Shown here: piece after piece, positions 1 to 11,573 of the stretch
How positions within the stretch are numbered: the first letter of the stretch is position 1
How the letters are laid out: each line of letters starts with the position of its first letter
Assembly (NCBI GenBank): GCA_949317995.1
Contig: OX439037.1
Coordinates: 17,162,324 to 17,226,323, forward strand
DNA length: 64,000 nucleotides
From: Acholoe squamosa
Lineage: Eukaryota; Annelida; Polychaeta; Phyllodocida; Polynoidae
Direction: 5' to 3'
Notes under the pieces: generated by a model
Databases searched by the model: none
The model's input: the letters and a program-made list of their open reading frames with translations, nothing else
What the model was told of the DNA's origin: nothing
Translations under genes and position numbers: made by a program

Positions 1-769
1 TGGTTGTAAAACCCTCATGATCATGAATTTCAATTCCATGTGACATGCCTAAAATGCAGCATTTGGCTTTGAAATTTTACTTACAGCCATTGTTATTTTA
101 TGAGTGTTAAGATACAAAGATATGTAACTTGTTCGTAAAGCTGGGAAGGAATACAATATTGCATAATCTCCATCAAGAAAAAGTCTTCCCTTCTCAGACT
201 CAATAAGATCAATCTGATGAAACTGAAAACATTCTTCGTCTAGTGTATAAAAATTTCACTGAAATGCTAGCTTGCACTGATAAAATGTGAAAGATATTGG
301 ATTTTAATCTTCTAATGCTAGGCAATACAATTCTATATTTTACTACCTGCAGAATATAGAAGGAAACATTGATTTCTTGTGGACTCCTGAACTGCACAGC
401 AGTGCCTTGAAGTAACAATTTGGCTTTAGGCTTTATGAGCAGCAACAGTCCAACATTACGAAATCCATTAGTTTTCAATAACTGATTTCAGAGTGAAATT
501 GAAATCAGACGTTTTGATGGCAAGATGCTTAGATTTTTCAAAGATTTGAAATACTTCCCGTTCCTTTGAATCATATAACATAAAGGAAGCTCTGCACTGC
601 TTCTTCACATCAGTGGAAATACCTTTCCGGGACGGTTGATTTGCATGGACAATGAAAATGTGTGGGACCAAAAGGGTCAGATAAACTTTCATCTCACAAC
701 TCATCACAGAGTACATAACACCTACAACCACTGTTATAGCCATGCACGAGTAATCTTGAACCTAAAAAT
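1..769. other. no gene recognised
   Basis: AT-rich sequence with only short open frames on both strands. None has a recognisable motif or credible splice sites. I see nothing supportable here. Confidence 0.5.
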
Positions 770-890
770 AGGGAGGTTTAGCAAAAACTACGTGGGCAAT
801 ATAACGCAGACGTGCAGCATACCTACAGCATTGCTACGTCTGCGTGAAATCAGGAATGGTTGACGTACGTCGTGGTTGCTAAACCTCCCT
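770..890. repeat. short inverted-repeat element (MITE-like)
   Basis: The ends form a terminal inverted repeat: AGGGAGGTTTAGCAA on the left and its complement TTGCTAAACCTCCCT on the right. A second inner inverted pair (ACGCAGACGT / ACGTCTGCGT) lies around the middle, so the whole 121 bp can fold on itself. The flanks share AAT, a possible short target duplication. It has no coding capacity. The palindromic layout fits a miniature inverted-repeat transposable element of unknown superfamily. Confidence 0.6.
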
Positions 891-3029
891 AATACTTGAC
901 TATCGCTAGACTTACAATTGTAGTGTTCAGTTTGAAAAAGTCTTCTGAGATGAACTTTCAGATAAATATTTGCAAAACCTCTTGGTGAATAAGCTGATAA
1001 AACGCCCCTTCTTAGAATGACACTAAAACTTTTAGTTTTCTGGAAAACCATTGGAAGCTTTGTTTCACACAAATATGCTTCCCTATTTAGTCCCCATCTC
1101 TTGCTATTTATTATCTGGATTCCACCTAATAAACATTTAGGTGAAGGATATCCTGAAAGTGAGAATTCCATAATTGTGAGAAATTTGACCTTGCCTCAAT
1201 TGTAAAACCACTGAACTCAGAGATGTTGCTACTATAAAAGATCACATTTCTTCTTAGACGAATATGATTGTCACGAGTCTTGATAGATATCCTATATGGC
1301 TGTTGTGATTGCTTTGGTGAAACCATAATAACCCAAATGTGTTTTACAGCTGGGAGCCAATCTAGGACAGTTTTATTGCAAACCCCCAAAAAGTTATTCT
1401 CAAACACCAAAGGCATTAGTTCAGTTAAGCCATTATAAATAAGAATTCTACCCCTTCCTGATCCAAAACAGGCAATTGATATTAGTCGTGCATGTGCTTT
1501 AGCAACAAAATCAAATACAAATATTGACCTATTCAAGTAAATGCACACAGGGGGCCCAGGTATATGAACAATGTTTGGCCTATAGAATAAAGGCTGGGGT
1601 ACAACATCTTGACATCACTCAAACACCTCTCATCACTTTCGTGACTGCCATAATACATTACAAAGGTCTGTGAGTTCTAGAATGAGAAAACAATGGCTTG
1701 CATATATGTATTCGCTCCAAGGTGTTTTGAAGCCACAGTGTACAGTATTTCTAGTATCTGGAGGATGAATTTCCAACCTGTTCACTCTACAGTTTTTAGA
1801 AAGGGGTAATCTAAGTTCACTTATAGTGATGTTTAAAATAAAGTGCCTTGGTACAGTGACAATGATGGTGTGCTTTCTGATCATGGGCTGAGACCGCAAC
1901 ACTAAACTTCCACATGGCTGCTGCAAATACACATGGGATGCAGTGTAAAAACAGGGTGTCAGCAGTCAAGGAGAAGTGTGCATCAGGAGCAGAGGTAACA
2001 GTTATATTGCAGTGGGTACCAAGTCACTTCACAGTGGTTGTGGTGGCCTTGGCCAATGATTGCAGACAAAGTCTTTGTTACAAGTTGCTTGTTGACAGGT
2101 TTATTGCTGAAGTAGCCACAGGAGGCCTAATCCCCTTTGGTAGACACTTATTTCCTATGGTTGTCACAGTAGCACATAGTAACACACAAATGTCCTCAAG
2201 TAATATATCATTTCAGCATCGAGTCCATTGAACATAACTGTGTGCAATAACATTCAGTAGTCCAACCTTGGCATGGATATAACCTTCAGGGTAATCTGGT
2301 ATAATAACCTGTACAAAGAATATTGCCTCCTCTTAGTCCTCAGGTACAAAGTCCAGTATATCAGCAAGGTAGTCCATAGGGTTGATGTGAACAGCACAGA
2401 TCAGATGTAGTGATTGAGGAGGGAAGAGAGGGACCTGCTTTTATATGCTATCTAAAGGCTGAGATCAGAGTCTCACATCATCCAGAAGTATGAGGTCAGA
2501 CTGATATCAGATAGGGAGACAAACAGGTGACTGATGATATCAGCTAAAAGGATGAAGTAAGCACACTGAATGGTACACATGAGACAAGTATGACATCAGC
2601 AGGCATGAGATCAGCCAGTGTATATGTTCCAAGAATGCTGATGTAGGCTTACCACATAATACTAGGGCATTGAAACATACAACCATCAACATACCTTTAC
2701 TGTACTTTTTACCTTACACTACAGTGGTAACTCCACCCTCACTGCTCCTAGACCAAGAGTCTCATGGAGTTATGATGCAGTCATTTTGCAATGGAAGGGC
2801 AGTGAAAGGGCAGTCATAGAACAGCTCGTCCGGAATATGTAAATGAGGTAGCGGTGGTAAAGCAGCCCAACACTGTCTCCGCACTGCATCCTGCTTTTGC
2901 AGTGCTTTGGGAGTGAGTCACTGTGAACTGTAAAAGAGTGAGTCACATGATGGTACTGTATTGTTCTTGTTTAGTACTATAGGAACTACTACTTGATCAG
3001 CCAGTGACGTTTTCTGCTGCTGGGGGGGG
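891..3029. other. no gene recognised
   Basis: Open frames at 1126-1548 (-), 788-1171 (-) and 1914-2231 (+) have no family motif, no transmembrane or low-complexity signature and no convincing splice context. I treat them as chance. The stretch at 2390-2640 is rich in short repeated words such as gatatcag and gagatcag, but no clear unit could be defined. Confidence 0.4.
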
Positions 3030-3097
3030 GGGGAACTTGAACCTGCATCCTCCTGCTCACAACCCTGGCGCATTAGACCGCTGAGCCACTGCCCCTA
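3030..3097 (-). repeat. tRNA-like SINE head
   Basis: On the minus strand this reads as a degenerate tRNA. It has a box A-like TGGCTCAGCGG about eleven bases from the start and a box B-like GGTTCAAGTTCC some 35-40 bases later, followed by a C run. Internal RNA polymerase III promoter spacing is preserved, but there is no clean cloverleaf acceptor stem. This is typical of the head of a tRNA-derived SINE rather than a working tRNA gene. Confidence 0.55.
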
Positions 3098-3423
3098 CCT
3101 GATGGAGTAGAGCATTTCCTTCCTACATATGTGGAGCCAGGTCACACTATATAGGGCTACTATAGGTCTAGCTACTGGAGCCTCTAGCAACATGAAACAG
3201 GTGGTTGTTTTGTTGTTGTTGTTTTTTTTTTTGGGGGGGGGGTAGAGGAGGAGCTGCATAATAGGTCAGAGACATTCACATTGGCATTGCTAGGTTTGGT
3301 TTGGTCGATTTTACCTCCACTAATTGTAATTAAAATTTAGCAGAGAGACTTGCCAAAATAATTATCAAGATTGTGGAAAACTCTGTAACTGCCTACCTAT
3401 GGTTTTGATATACATGCCTCAGT

Positions 3424-4112
3424 CAGGGCCCTCTGTTGAGCCCCTTTTTCTTGATCAGATTGCACCTTCAGGTAACCCAGCGACCCTCTCTAGGTACCCT
3501 CCACCTTAGAGACCCATTGAACCTAGATCAGGTTTTCCACACCCAGTCAAGTGCAACACTAAAATCATGATACCATTGTTAAAGCCTAGACAGCACAGAA
3601 TGACCCATGCTAAAGAAATGACTATATCAGCTTGTTCAGCTAGACCTCGCATGGATTGGCTAGGTTTTAATCCCCTAGACGTGCTAGTCTGCTATAAAAA
3701 TATAGAATAACATCATGTATCCAAGTCTAGCTAATTCATGGATTATTTTCAATTTAGAGCAATGTGCAAGTCTACTTCCCTTGTTAGGATTGGTCATGTG
3801 ACCAAGGAAGGACTCTGGTGGACTTCTGAAGGGTAGACTCCATGGGAGCCATTTTTTAGAAATTCGTATTTCAGATTCTTGTTACTTTTGTGGGTATGAA
3901 TCATTTATGAAGGATAGGTTATGAAAACATGATTCTTAGTTGCTAAATTTAAAGATTTGGTATTTATATTTGTGCCCATGAACTACTTTGTTATATCAAA
4001 TGTACTAGGTTCAATGGGTCTCTAATGTTGAGGGTACCTAGAGAAGGTCGCTGGGTTACCTGAAGGTGCAATCTGATCATGAAAAATGGGCTCAACACAC
4101 ATCTGACTGATG
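3424..4112. repeat. foldback element with ~110-bp inverted termini
   Basis: The left arm (about 3430-3540) and right arm (about 4006-4110) are reverse complements over roughly 110 bp with a few mismatches. Both contain the block CCTTCAGGTAACCCAGCGAC or its complement and a TGATCAGATTGCACC motif. The roughly 465-bp interior has no coding signal. The outermost bases are CAGTCAG on both sides. This is a non-autonomous foldback or MITE-type element. No unambiguous target duplication was found, so the superfamily is not assigned. Confidence 0.75.
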
Positions 4113-4146
4113 TAGAGAGACGGATTATCATTATCCGTCAATAAGC

Positions 4147-4423
4147 CAGAGATGCCACTCACTGGCCGACAAAACCCAGGAAAACTGGACTTTGGACACA
4201 TTTTCCCAGGAAATTAACATAATTTAATACAGAAATCTTGGAATCCCTGGTATACCAGGAAATGTGGCATCTCTGATAACAGAGATGCCAATCACTGGCC
4301 AACAAAAACCAGGAAAACCGAACTTTGTGGACACATTTTTTTCCAGGAATTTTACGATTCAATACAGAAATCTTGAAATAAAAACCAGGAATTCCTGGTA
4401 AACCAGGAAAATTGGCATCTCTG
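4147..4423. repeat. tandem pair of small TIR elements
   Basis: Two related copies (4147-4275 and 4280-4423) lie almost head to tail. Each starts with CAGAGATGCCA and ends with TGGCATCTCTG. The copies share internal blocks (ACTGGCC, CCAGGAAAA, AATACAGAAATCTTG). The word ATAAGC flanks the pair on both sides (4141-4146 and 4426-4431) and ATAA separates the two, suggesting that a dimer inserted or that one copy landed beside the other. Just upstream, 4119-4139 forms a small hairpin. No coding potential is seen. Confidence 0.7.
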
Positions 4424-4781
4424 TGATAAGCATGATTTACATAATTGCTGACCACCGGACTATAGATTCTCACGATTCAACCATCTGGGCGTGTCCCACA
4501 TTTTGGGAAATCAAAGTAAGTAATCTTTGTTTCATCATGATAAAGAAAAATGATATCTTTTTCCCCTCTGGCCACCAAAAATGTTGCCTTAAAAAATCTG
4601 TAACCACATTTATCAGAAAGATGTAGCCTAGCGTCTTACCTTGCTCAAATGGCACACCTCGCATGAGGTAATCCTGAGTTAATCAAGCCTACATTTATAA
4701 GGTGCACCCGGAGTGAAATTTAGCCACTTGAGTACTTTTTTTAATACAATAAGGCCACAGAAAAGGATCTTAAATTCGGAT

Positions 4782-4912
4782 GGTTGTTGGTGATAAGAGA
4801 TGGGGTTATATAGGCACATAGAGAGGTCTTTAATGCAGACATCCCACCCGGAATAGGCTCTATGGAGAACTCTCTTAGTGCAGACAAAACAGTTTCTATT
4901 TTTCTTTTTTCC
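4782..4912 (-). pseudogene. possible piggyBac-type cysteine-rich tail
   Basis: Inside a 143-codon open frame (4679-5110, minus) a stretch has the spacing C-x2-C-x14-C-x6-C-x7-H after a Lys/Arg-rich segment. This resembles the C-terminal cysteine-rich domain of piggyBac transposases, but several expected cysteines are missing and there is no trace of the DDD catalytic domain in the 1 kb on either side. It could easily be chance. No TTAA-flanked terminal repeats were seen. Confidence 0.22.
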
Positions 4913-5191
4913 ATGTGTATTTTTTTTGCAATATGAACGGTTTGTTGGGATGGGTGTTGCGTGATACAGAGTATAGATAAGTGTATCTTGAGTAAGTCGG
5001 CATAGCAAATTGTTGGTTTTAGATGCAAGGTTTATATTCCTAATTGGTGATTGTAAAATGTTCCAAAGACGTCTTTTAAAAACATACTGCCAACCCAGCA
5101 GTAGACTCACGGCTGCCCCTGAGCCAATGATGATGAACTTCTGAAGCTCCCATGAAGATCCTCGAGGTTAGGCCCTAGGTTAAATGTCACA

Positions 5192-5432
5192 TAAGGCCAA
5201 AAAAGTTGTTTCAGGTAACAAAAAAGGGTAGGTCGGATTTTTTTTAATTTGCATTTTTTTAAACTACAACAAAGACACACGACAACTTGCGGTGACTCAC
5301 GGAAGACTAGATTGACTAATAATACTAGTAGCCCAAAAAAATGTATAATTTCTTTAAAATTGCAGAAAAAAACTAGGGTCGGCCCTGTTTTGATAGGTAG
5401 GGTCGGGTGACCTGAAACAAAGAATAAATTTT
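5192..5432. repeat. AGGCC-ended inverted repeat family, copy 1
   Basis: The left end carries AAGGCCAAAAAAGTTGTTTC followed by AGGTAAC, a poly-A/T stretch and GGGTAGGTCGG. The right side carries the complementary arrangement (GGTAGGGTCGGGTGACCTG followed by AAACAAAG). The same modules occur around 17309-17400 and 23085-23165, so this is a dispersed family with inverted ends and a T-rich centre. It is non-coding. Confidence 0.55.
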
Positions 5433-6605
5433 TAGTACCGAGAAAAGAGTATGTACTAAGAGATGGGTTGGTAGGAGGGAGAGGGGGGGGGGGGTACATC
5501 AAGGTTCTTGTTTAGATCGAAGGGGTAATTGAGTGTTATCAAACTATTGACTACAATACACAACCAGAGCCTCTGATGTGAAGGTGGCGCTCCTATATTC
5601 ACAGGTATAGTGTTATATAGTGGAGGTGTGGAACACTGGCAGTAGGTCTCCAATAAGCACTGGACACAAATATAATTGAACATAGCTTTCAGTTTATTTT
5701 GACATGTATTTCAGGGGTTCTGAATTCCCCCCCCCCCCCATAAGCGCCTTGTATAAAGTTTCATCTCCATAAGCCATCCCCTGTAAAACATTAAGAATAG
5801 GGCCTGTGGAGTTCGGTATTCTCTGTAATTTACATGGGCAACAAAGGCCTAAAAGATCTGTCGCTCAATTCTTTCTCCTCTCACTTCACATTTTCTTTTT
5901 AGGTGAGGCGGGGAAGTGGGGTCTGAGGACCATGACTAAGAGAAGATCGGTCAAATTGATTCAGGATATTTTAAAACTGTTAAATTGCTAGGTGTATCAA
6001 TGTAGATTTCAATCAACTATGCCAATATTCAGAAAACCTCTGAGGATTTACCTAAATCCTTATTTTTAGATTTGAACACTTTCAGATTTATGCATACAAC
6101 GTTGTGCCATAAACCTAATTGTTATTAGTAAGGCCTAAAACTTAAAAGAAAGTTGCTCGCTTCAGGCAAGATACTGAAAAAATTAGGTGGGGGATGTAGG
6201 ACTTTTTTCAGGGATGAAAGTCACCGAGGCCAAACATCCCTGAAATGCTCAATGAGAACCCATCTAAATATTGATTTTGTATTTAAATGTATAGGGCTTT
6301 GGGACTTGAAAATCCCTGAAATCTACAATGACTCGCCATGGTGACTCATGGACCAGTAATCGCACTGAAAAAAAAAGAAACAAAAAGAAACCCAGCCTAA
6401 AGAGAGAAGTGAGTGAGTAATAGATGTTTAACGCCATTTCAACAGCTAAGGTCATATTCATGGCGAGAACTACATTACACAATTTCACCGAGGAATGTGT
6501 CTGTGCCCGCGCATATGTGCACCACACACATCCTGAGGGGATAGGAAAGAGGAGTTATAGACCCTTTTAAGTGGGTTAGGGAAGCCAGCCTAAAGAGAGA
6601 AATGC
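5433..6605. other. no gene recognised
   Basis: This stretch contains poly-G/poly-C runs (5486-5495, 5729-5740). The word CAGCCTAAAGAGAGAA occurs at about 6392 and again at about 6584. Open frames here are short and featureless. Confidence 0.4.
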
Positions 6606-6770
6606 TGTCACAAACCTACATGGTAATAAATATGCCAAGAGATTCACTTCAGTTCACATATCTAATTACCACAAACCCAGGTGGTAATGAACACAGAGAT
6701 TCACTTAATGTACCCAGTTCTGTCACAAACCTAACTGGTATTGTAATTAACACACAGATTGGGTACTTTC
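6606..6770. repeat. degenerate tandem repeat, about three copies
   Basis: Roughly 60-bp units repeat the words ACAAACC, TGGTAAT and AGATTCACTT with substitutions and small gaps. The repeat lies just beyond the stop codon of the kelch exon at 6819, so it may be part of that gene's 3' untranslated region or lie downstream of it. Confidence 0.5.
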
Positions 6771-6818
6771 ATTAACAAGTGATATCAATGCTGGAGGTGC
6801 ACTGTTCACAGAGACTAT

Positions 6819-8341
6819 CTAGGACTTCGATTTGGACTGATTTGAGCGTTTTGCCTTGGCAGTTGGCCTTGATTTACCCCCAGATTGTGAGGCAGTTGCG
6901 AACCTTTTTTTGGAAGGTGCAGGAATCGCAAGCATTGCAGCTATGTAATTTGGAGAAGCGCAGTGTCCCCAACATCCAGCCTGTATCGGAAATTTCTCCA
7001 AGCGGCATCCAAAGCCTCCCTTATTCAGTTTGCTGAGCGTACACTTCCCACATGCTCCTTGTTCGGCCTTCTTCTCAGTAAGTGGGAAGTTCTCTAAGAT
7101 ATTCAGAATGTACAGTGTATCTTCACTTGAATCAGATAGGATTGTGCCATTTTTGTGCCACCGCCACTCGATACCGCTATTTGCCCGGCAACTCACCACT
7201 GACCACTGGTCGGTTTTCAGATCGTAGTTCTGAATCACAAGATCATTACATATGGCGATAATTGCTGGGTCTTTGCCATCAATGGCCATCTCGCGTATCA
7301 TATGGACTTCATTTATTGGCCCAATCATGGGTGCCTTCCTATTCCAGGTGGTTGACTCTTTATATGGATTGAAGCAATTTAGTGCTTTTGAACACTCGCC
7401 CTCGTCAGAAAGTCTGCTCTGTCCCCCTGCCACAAAGATGGAGAAGAAGGGACCAGAACATACACATGCTCTGTGCCTAGCAAGTGGTTTTGGTAGTTTA
7501 GCTGACATGATGGTCCAGGTATTATTAGCGGGGTCGTACCGTTCAATGGTGTCAATAACCTTATTGGAATCACCCACTTCTACGCTTCCACCCAATGCAT
7601 AGATGAAATAATCATCATGCACAAGAGCAAAATTTGATCTCTGCACTTTAGGGGTTTTCATTTTGGACCACTTAAATGTACTTGGATCAAACACATGCCA
7701 AGCTGGTTCAGGACTATCTGCAACAATAATGAGAAAATTGTGGAACTCAAGCACAACATGATCTCCAAGAAAGAATTCTGGAATTTCCGGAACATCAGTT
7801 TCTACCCATTTTCCTTCTTCATTGAGTGCAAAAATACAAGAAACATCATTGTCGTTAAAGAAGACGACTTGCGGTTTGTTCCAAGTGTCATTAAAGCACA
7901 CGGCTTGTTGCTTGCTCCTCACGCTGGTCGGACGCATCATCTTTTTATGCATTGGCCTACTGTGATATTCCTCACCGACCTGAACATTGTTTGACCAGGT
8001 GCCATGAGAATACATCTTCATCTTCTTTATAGCGCGAAGCTGTGCCGGAGTGAGCAGTGAGAAGCGTACATGGCTCATCAGGACGTCCAAGTGTTGTTTG
8101 CGCTGCTCGTAATCCACATTCACCCAGTCCTTGATGGTTAGGAATAAATCCCATTCACTGTCCATCCACATTTTGATGATAACGAGAAGGTTTTCACACG
8201 TTAACTTGTCATATCCATGAACCTTTAACACCTCATCCATTTTGATTACAATGTTTAGCAGCCTTCTTCAGGGTATGACTCTTAGGGGTAGTCAGAATAT
8301 TGGAGCAGGTTTCGTGGTAGTTATCCTGGACACAAGGTGTT
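6819..8341 (-). CDS. BACK-kelch protein, 3' exon (5' part missing or frameshifted)
   Basis: A 473-codon frame (8240 to 6819) encodes a BACK domain (about residues 1-80) followed by degenerate kelch repeats (about 125-390). Two repeats are clear: one with YALGG then ERYDPANNTW, and one with FVAGGQ then CFNPYKESTTW. The tail is Lys/Ser-rich (about 440-473). Kelch proteins with BTB and BACK domains usually act as substrate adaptors for Cullin-3 ubiquitin ligases. That role is family knowledge; no BTB domain is visible here. A strong acceptor (pyrimidine tract then TTACAG) puts the exon start at 8341. From there a different frame is open and ends in a BTB/BACK-linker-like stretch (LKKAAKHCNQN), which joins the main frame only if one base in the AAAA run at about 8242-8245 is discounted. 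So the gene is either lightly broken or carries a homopolymer sequencing error. Upstream exons were not found. Confidence 0.75.
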
Positions 8342-9460
8342 CTGTAAGAAAGTACCAGGAAAGAGAGATAGTAAAGCAGGTTTTGACATCTGAGAAGCAA
8401 GTTAGGGTGCATGGAAATGTTTTGAAGCTACACATAGGAATTCTGAATTTGTTGTACATAATATAGTAGAAAACCTTGATAAATGGATTGAATGTCTCTT
8501 AAAATCTATAGGTAAACCAGTTAGTTTGTGAAAAAAAAAACAACTGACAGACAAAATCCTACAGAGCTTTAGTCCCGTGCCAGACCTCCATAATGGTTAT
8601 CACGATGTATAACGCAGCCTGGTGTATAATTTCAATTTTCAAAATACATGAACTATAATATGTGGTTGTTTACAGGACTTTACAGTGGGCGGAGACTACC
8701 GGACGCGGACACGATCCCTACACGGATCATTAAATTGAAGGGGGAGTACTATCCTCTAGTCCAAGGACTGACTCTTACTTAAATTATAAAAAGAGACCAT
8801 TGAGAATGCCTTGTATGCATTACACTATAGTTCCTATTCTAATTTTGGTAGCGAAAGGTAAAAACCAATGGAAAGGTGATTGATCATCATGTATCTGTGT
8901 ATCTAGCCGAGTACCATGGATTTTATATAGGTGGATCATATCAAGCTGTTCTACCAATTGGAACAACACGCTCAGGAATTAATCAGTAATAAAGTCCATT
9001 GAAAATGGATTGTACATATTATTATTTCTTCATCATTGGTAATACAGTTATTTTAAATTAATTGAGAATTATTTATATATGTATGTCTCAATGCCCAGGT
9101 TAAGATAGGGGCTAGACCAGAGCTACGCCATCACCAGGATCAGACGGTTAAGTATATCAGGATTGCCCACCAACTATATATCCACGCCCTCAAAAGTAAG
9201 ATAGGGCATGTCGTGCCTCCACTTGTCCAATAACTGTGACTAACTCGCCAGGACTATATACTCCCTCTCACAGCTAGCAAAACTCGTACTTTAACAAAAG
9301 CCTGAAAGCCATTGTTTTTGCCCTAAAAATCTGTCTTTTTACTATTCACTTGCATGATTTGACATCAGTGGGGGGTGGGATTGTGGCCTAAATGGGTGGG
9401 GATGCGCTTATTATACTGACACCAGTCTGGCATAATCTTCTCTAAATGAACCCCTTGGAA
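8342..9460. other. no gene recognised; expected location of kelch upstream intron
   Basis: If the kelch exon at 6819-8341 belongs to a longer gene, this is intron. I searched the minus strand for a BTB domain and found none up to about 10 kb. No repeat with clear ends was seen. Confidence 0.4.
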
Positions 9461-9467
9461 TGCTGGT

Positions 9468-9556
9468 CCCCTGGCGGGCTGGCCCCCTGGCGTGCTGGCC
9501 TCCCGGACACCTAGCCCCCGGGAAACCTGCCCCCCTGGTGACCTAGCCCCCTCGCT
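9468..9556. repeat. imperfect ~20-bp minisatellite
   Basis: Four to five degenerate units of the form CTGGCCCCCTGGCG(TG) follow one another, with drift towards CTAGCCCCC and CTGCCCCCCTGG. The tract is GC-rich in an AT-rich neighbourhood and non-coding. Confidence 0.55.
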
Positions 9557-9714
9557 CCCAAATCTCCCTCCCTCATAAATCTATTCACTTGAGCAAGTCA
9601 AATGTCAATTCACCTGGAATTAGTGACGAGCGTCTGAAAATATGGGTCGGTTTGTGCATGCACAACTCGAAGTAGGTCGATGACTTTTTGTGTGATTTTT
9701 CGAACAGCAAGCCG

Positions 9715-9831
9715 AGGTCCTGGTCTGACTTTTCTCTCTTTATTCTTATATGATTGAACAAAAGCGTCTCACATTAAGACACTTTTGTTTAATCATATAA
9801 GAATGAAGAGAGAAATGTCGGGCCTGGACCT
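9715..9831. repeat. long near-perfect hairpin (foldback)
   Basis: Arms of about 53-55 bp (from AGGTCC at 9715 to about 9769, and about 9778 to GGACCT at 9831) are reverse complements with a few mismatches, leaving a loop of about ten bases. The shared core reads TTTCTCTCTT...ATTCTTATATGATT on the left arm. It is non-coding. It is most likely a minimal foldback MITE. If transcribed, it would give a long hairpin RNA. Confidence 0.7.
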
Positions 9832-10376
9832 AAGCCTATGGGGAAGCGGATTGTAGAATCATTCAAAAGCGATCTATTTTTTTATTTGAAAATAATCATG
9901 GTAAATAGATGAGTGCATGTTTAGTTTTATTTCTTGCATGAATATACAGACAAATATATGAACTAATTGTCTATAACAATTTTATTAATGTATAACTTCT
10001 ATTTCCTATAGAAAATGTAAATTGAAAAATGGACTTTTGTTTATTTTTAAACTCCACCGCCAACCCGGCGGTATAGACTCTGGGGGACCCTGAGCCAATT
10101 AAGAGAGACCTTTGTTTTGGTTTTGTCCAATTACTACAGCCAGTTGATTTGCTTCGAATCGATACAACTAGTGTGTAGGCCACAGGCTAGAGGGAACTGT
10201 AGCGTTTGTTCTGACCTACCATCACCAGTATTTTTTCACTCCATATATGGGTGGGGACAATCGAAAATGCTACCAGGTACCCACAGAAGTGTTCCCAACA
10301 CGGCAGAGGTTTTACTTTTGTTAAATTCTATAAAAAGACCTGCACTTATACATTACCCGAACCCTTTTCTTATTTT

Positions 10377-10630
10377 GGCCACACCAAAAAAAAATAAGTT
10401 GGTCTACAGATTTTGGTTTTGAAAAAATGGTGCGAGCAAGCAAAATTTTTTTATTTTTTTTTTTAAAGAATTTGTTGGCGTCCAATGGAGGCGAGCGTAA
10501 AAATTTTATTTGTAGAAAGTGAAGCGAGTGAAATCGGTAGACGAGATTTTTTTTCAAAGAAAAAAAAATTTGTATTTCCGTAAATATGGACAGGGAAATA
10601 CGTAGACCAACATATTTTTTTGGTGTGGCC
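10377..10630. repeat. MITE with GGCCACACC termini
   Basis: The left end GGCCACACCAAAAAAAAATA is followed by AGTTGGTCTAC. The right end is the complement of GGCCACACCAAAAAAATA then TGTTGGTCTACG. The inverted termini run to about 30 bp around a 190-bp interior. The interior contains repeated GCGAGYG/GCGAGCGTAAA words and poly-A/T runs. It has no coding capacity, and the superfamily is unknown. Confidence 0.75.
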
Positions 10631-11385
10631 TTATGACTACTGGTATGTTAACAGATTGTTTAACTGGTTTAGTCCAAATGTATCTGCTTTCCCACATAAA
10701 CTCAACATGAAGGTCAAAGTCGATAAACATTTTTCCTCCTTGTGGTTTTTACTAAATTCAGGGATGAAAGCAGACACTCGAAAAAATCCAGGAAATATAT
10801 AGTGACAGTGGCGGATCCAGGATTGTCCAGAAGGGGGCCCAAACTTGGTGAAAGTTGGTGAGGTACTTACTACATGTCCCAGAGTACCACAAGTGAAGGC
10901 ATGTGGTCAGAATAGGGGGTTGGGGGTTTTGAGGTTTTAGACTAGAAATGGTGCATTCTAAATGAACAGGGATAGGAGACATGTTTGTATTCAGATTTGG
11001 GCATTTAATGTTTGGAATTTTGAAATTTAAGACTGGAAATGGTGTATCCTGAGGAATTCTGGGACCCCTTTTCCACCCACCCACACCCAACAAAAACAAT
11101 CTTGAAATTCAATACTTGAAACAGTACATTCTGATTGCATTTTTTACAATCATAGTACTGGGGTGTACCTATTGAACTTTGCTGTTCAAAGTGAATCATC
11201 ATCTGTTCAGATGTCTCAGTTGCAATTCTCATGCAAGTTGGGGGTCATTGAAGCTGAATGGCATTCTGGTGCCATCTAAGAATAAATACCATCAGTCAAA
11301 ACTATACCAAGACACCCCCCCCCCCCAACAAAAAAAGTGACAAAATGGAATCTCAAAAGATCTTGTGAACAAATCACAAGATATA
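10631..11385. other. no gene recognised
   Basis: Short low-complexity open frames only. The poly-C tract at 11313-11325 and the words around 10920-11090 (TGGTGCATTCTAAATG, TGGTGTATCCTGAGG, ACAGTACATTCTG) hint at an old tandem arrangement that I could not define further. Confidence 0.4.
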
Positions 11386-11571
11386 CAGTATTTCTCTCGC
11401 TTAAGCCGCACCTCTCATATAAGCCGCACCGAGTTTGGGAGGAGGCTATAAGCCACATCTGGGGCTTGAAAATAATCAGTTTAGTACTATTCTATGGTGT
11501 CAAAAACCCCTCATATAAGCCGCACCCCAACTTTAGGCATATAAGGCACACTTTTATTAAAGAATTTACGG
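11386..11571. repeat. TA-flanked MITE with internal AAGCCGCACC motif, diverged copy
   Basis: It lies between TA dinucleotides (11384-11385 and 11572-11573). The ends are CAGTATTTCTC... and ...TTTACGG. It contains three to four copies of a subterminal word, (A)TAAGCCGCACC. The layout matches the better preserved element at 12669-12901 (ATAAGACGCACC words, CCGTAAAC ends), so both look like non-autonomous Tc1/mariner-pogo-type elements. Confidence 0.6.
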
Positions 11572-11573
11572 TA

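Noticed and set aside
1126..1548. Minus-strand open frame of 140 codons
   Set aside because: No motif, no splice context and average composition. Consistent with chance in this length of DNA.
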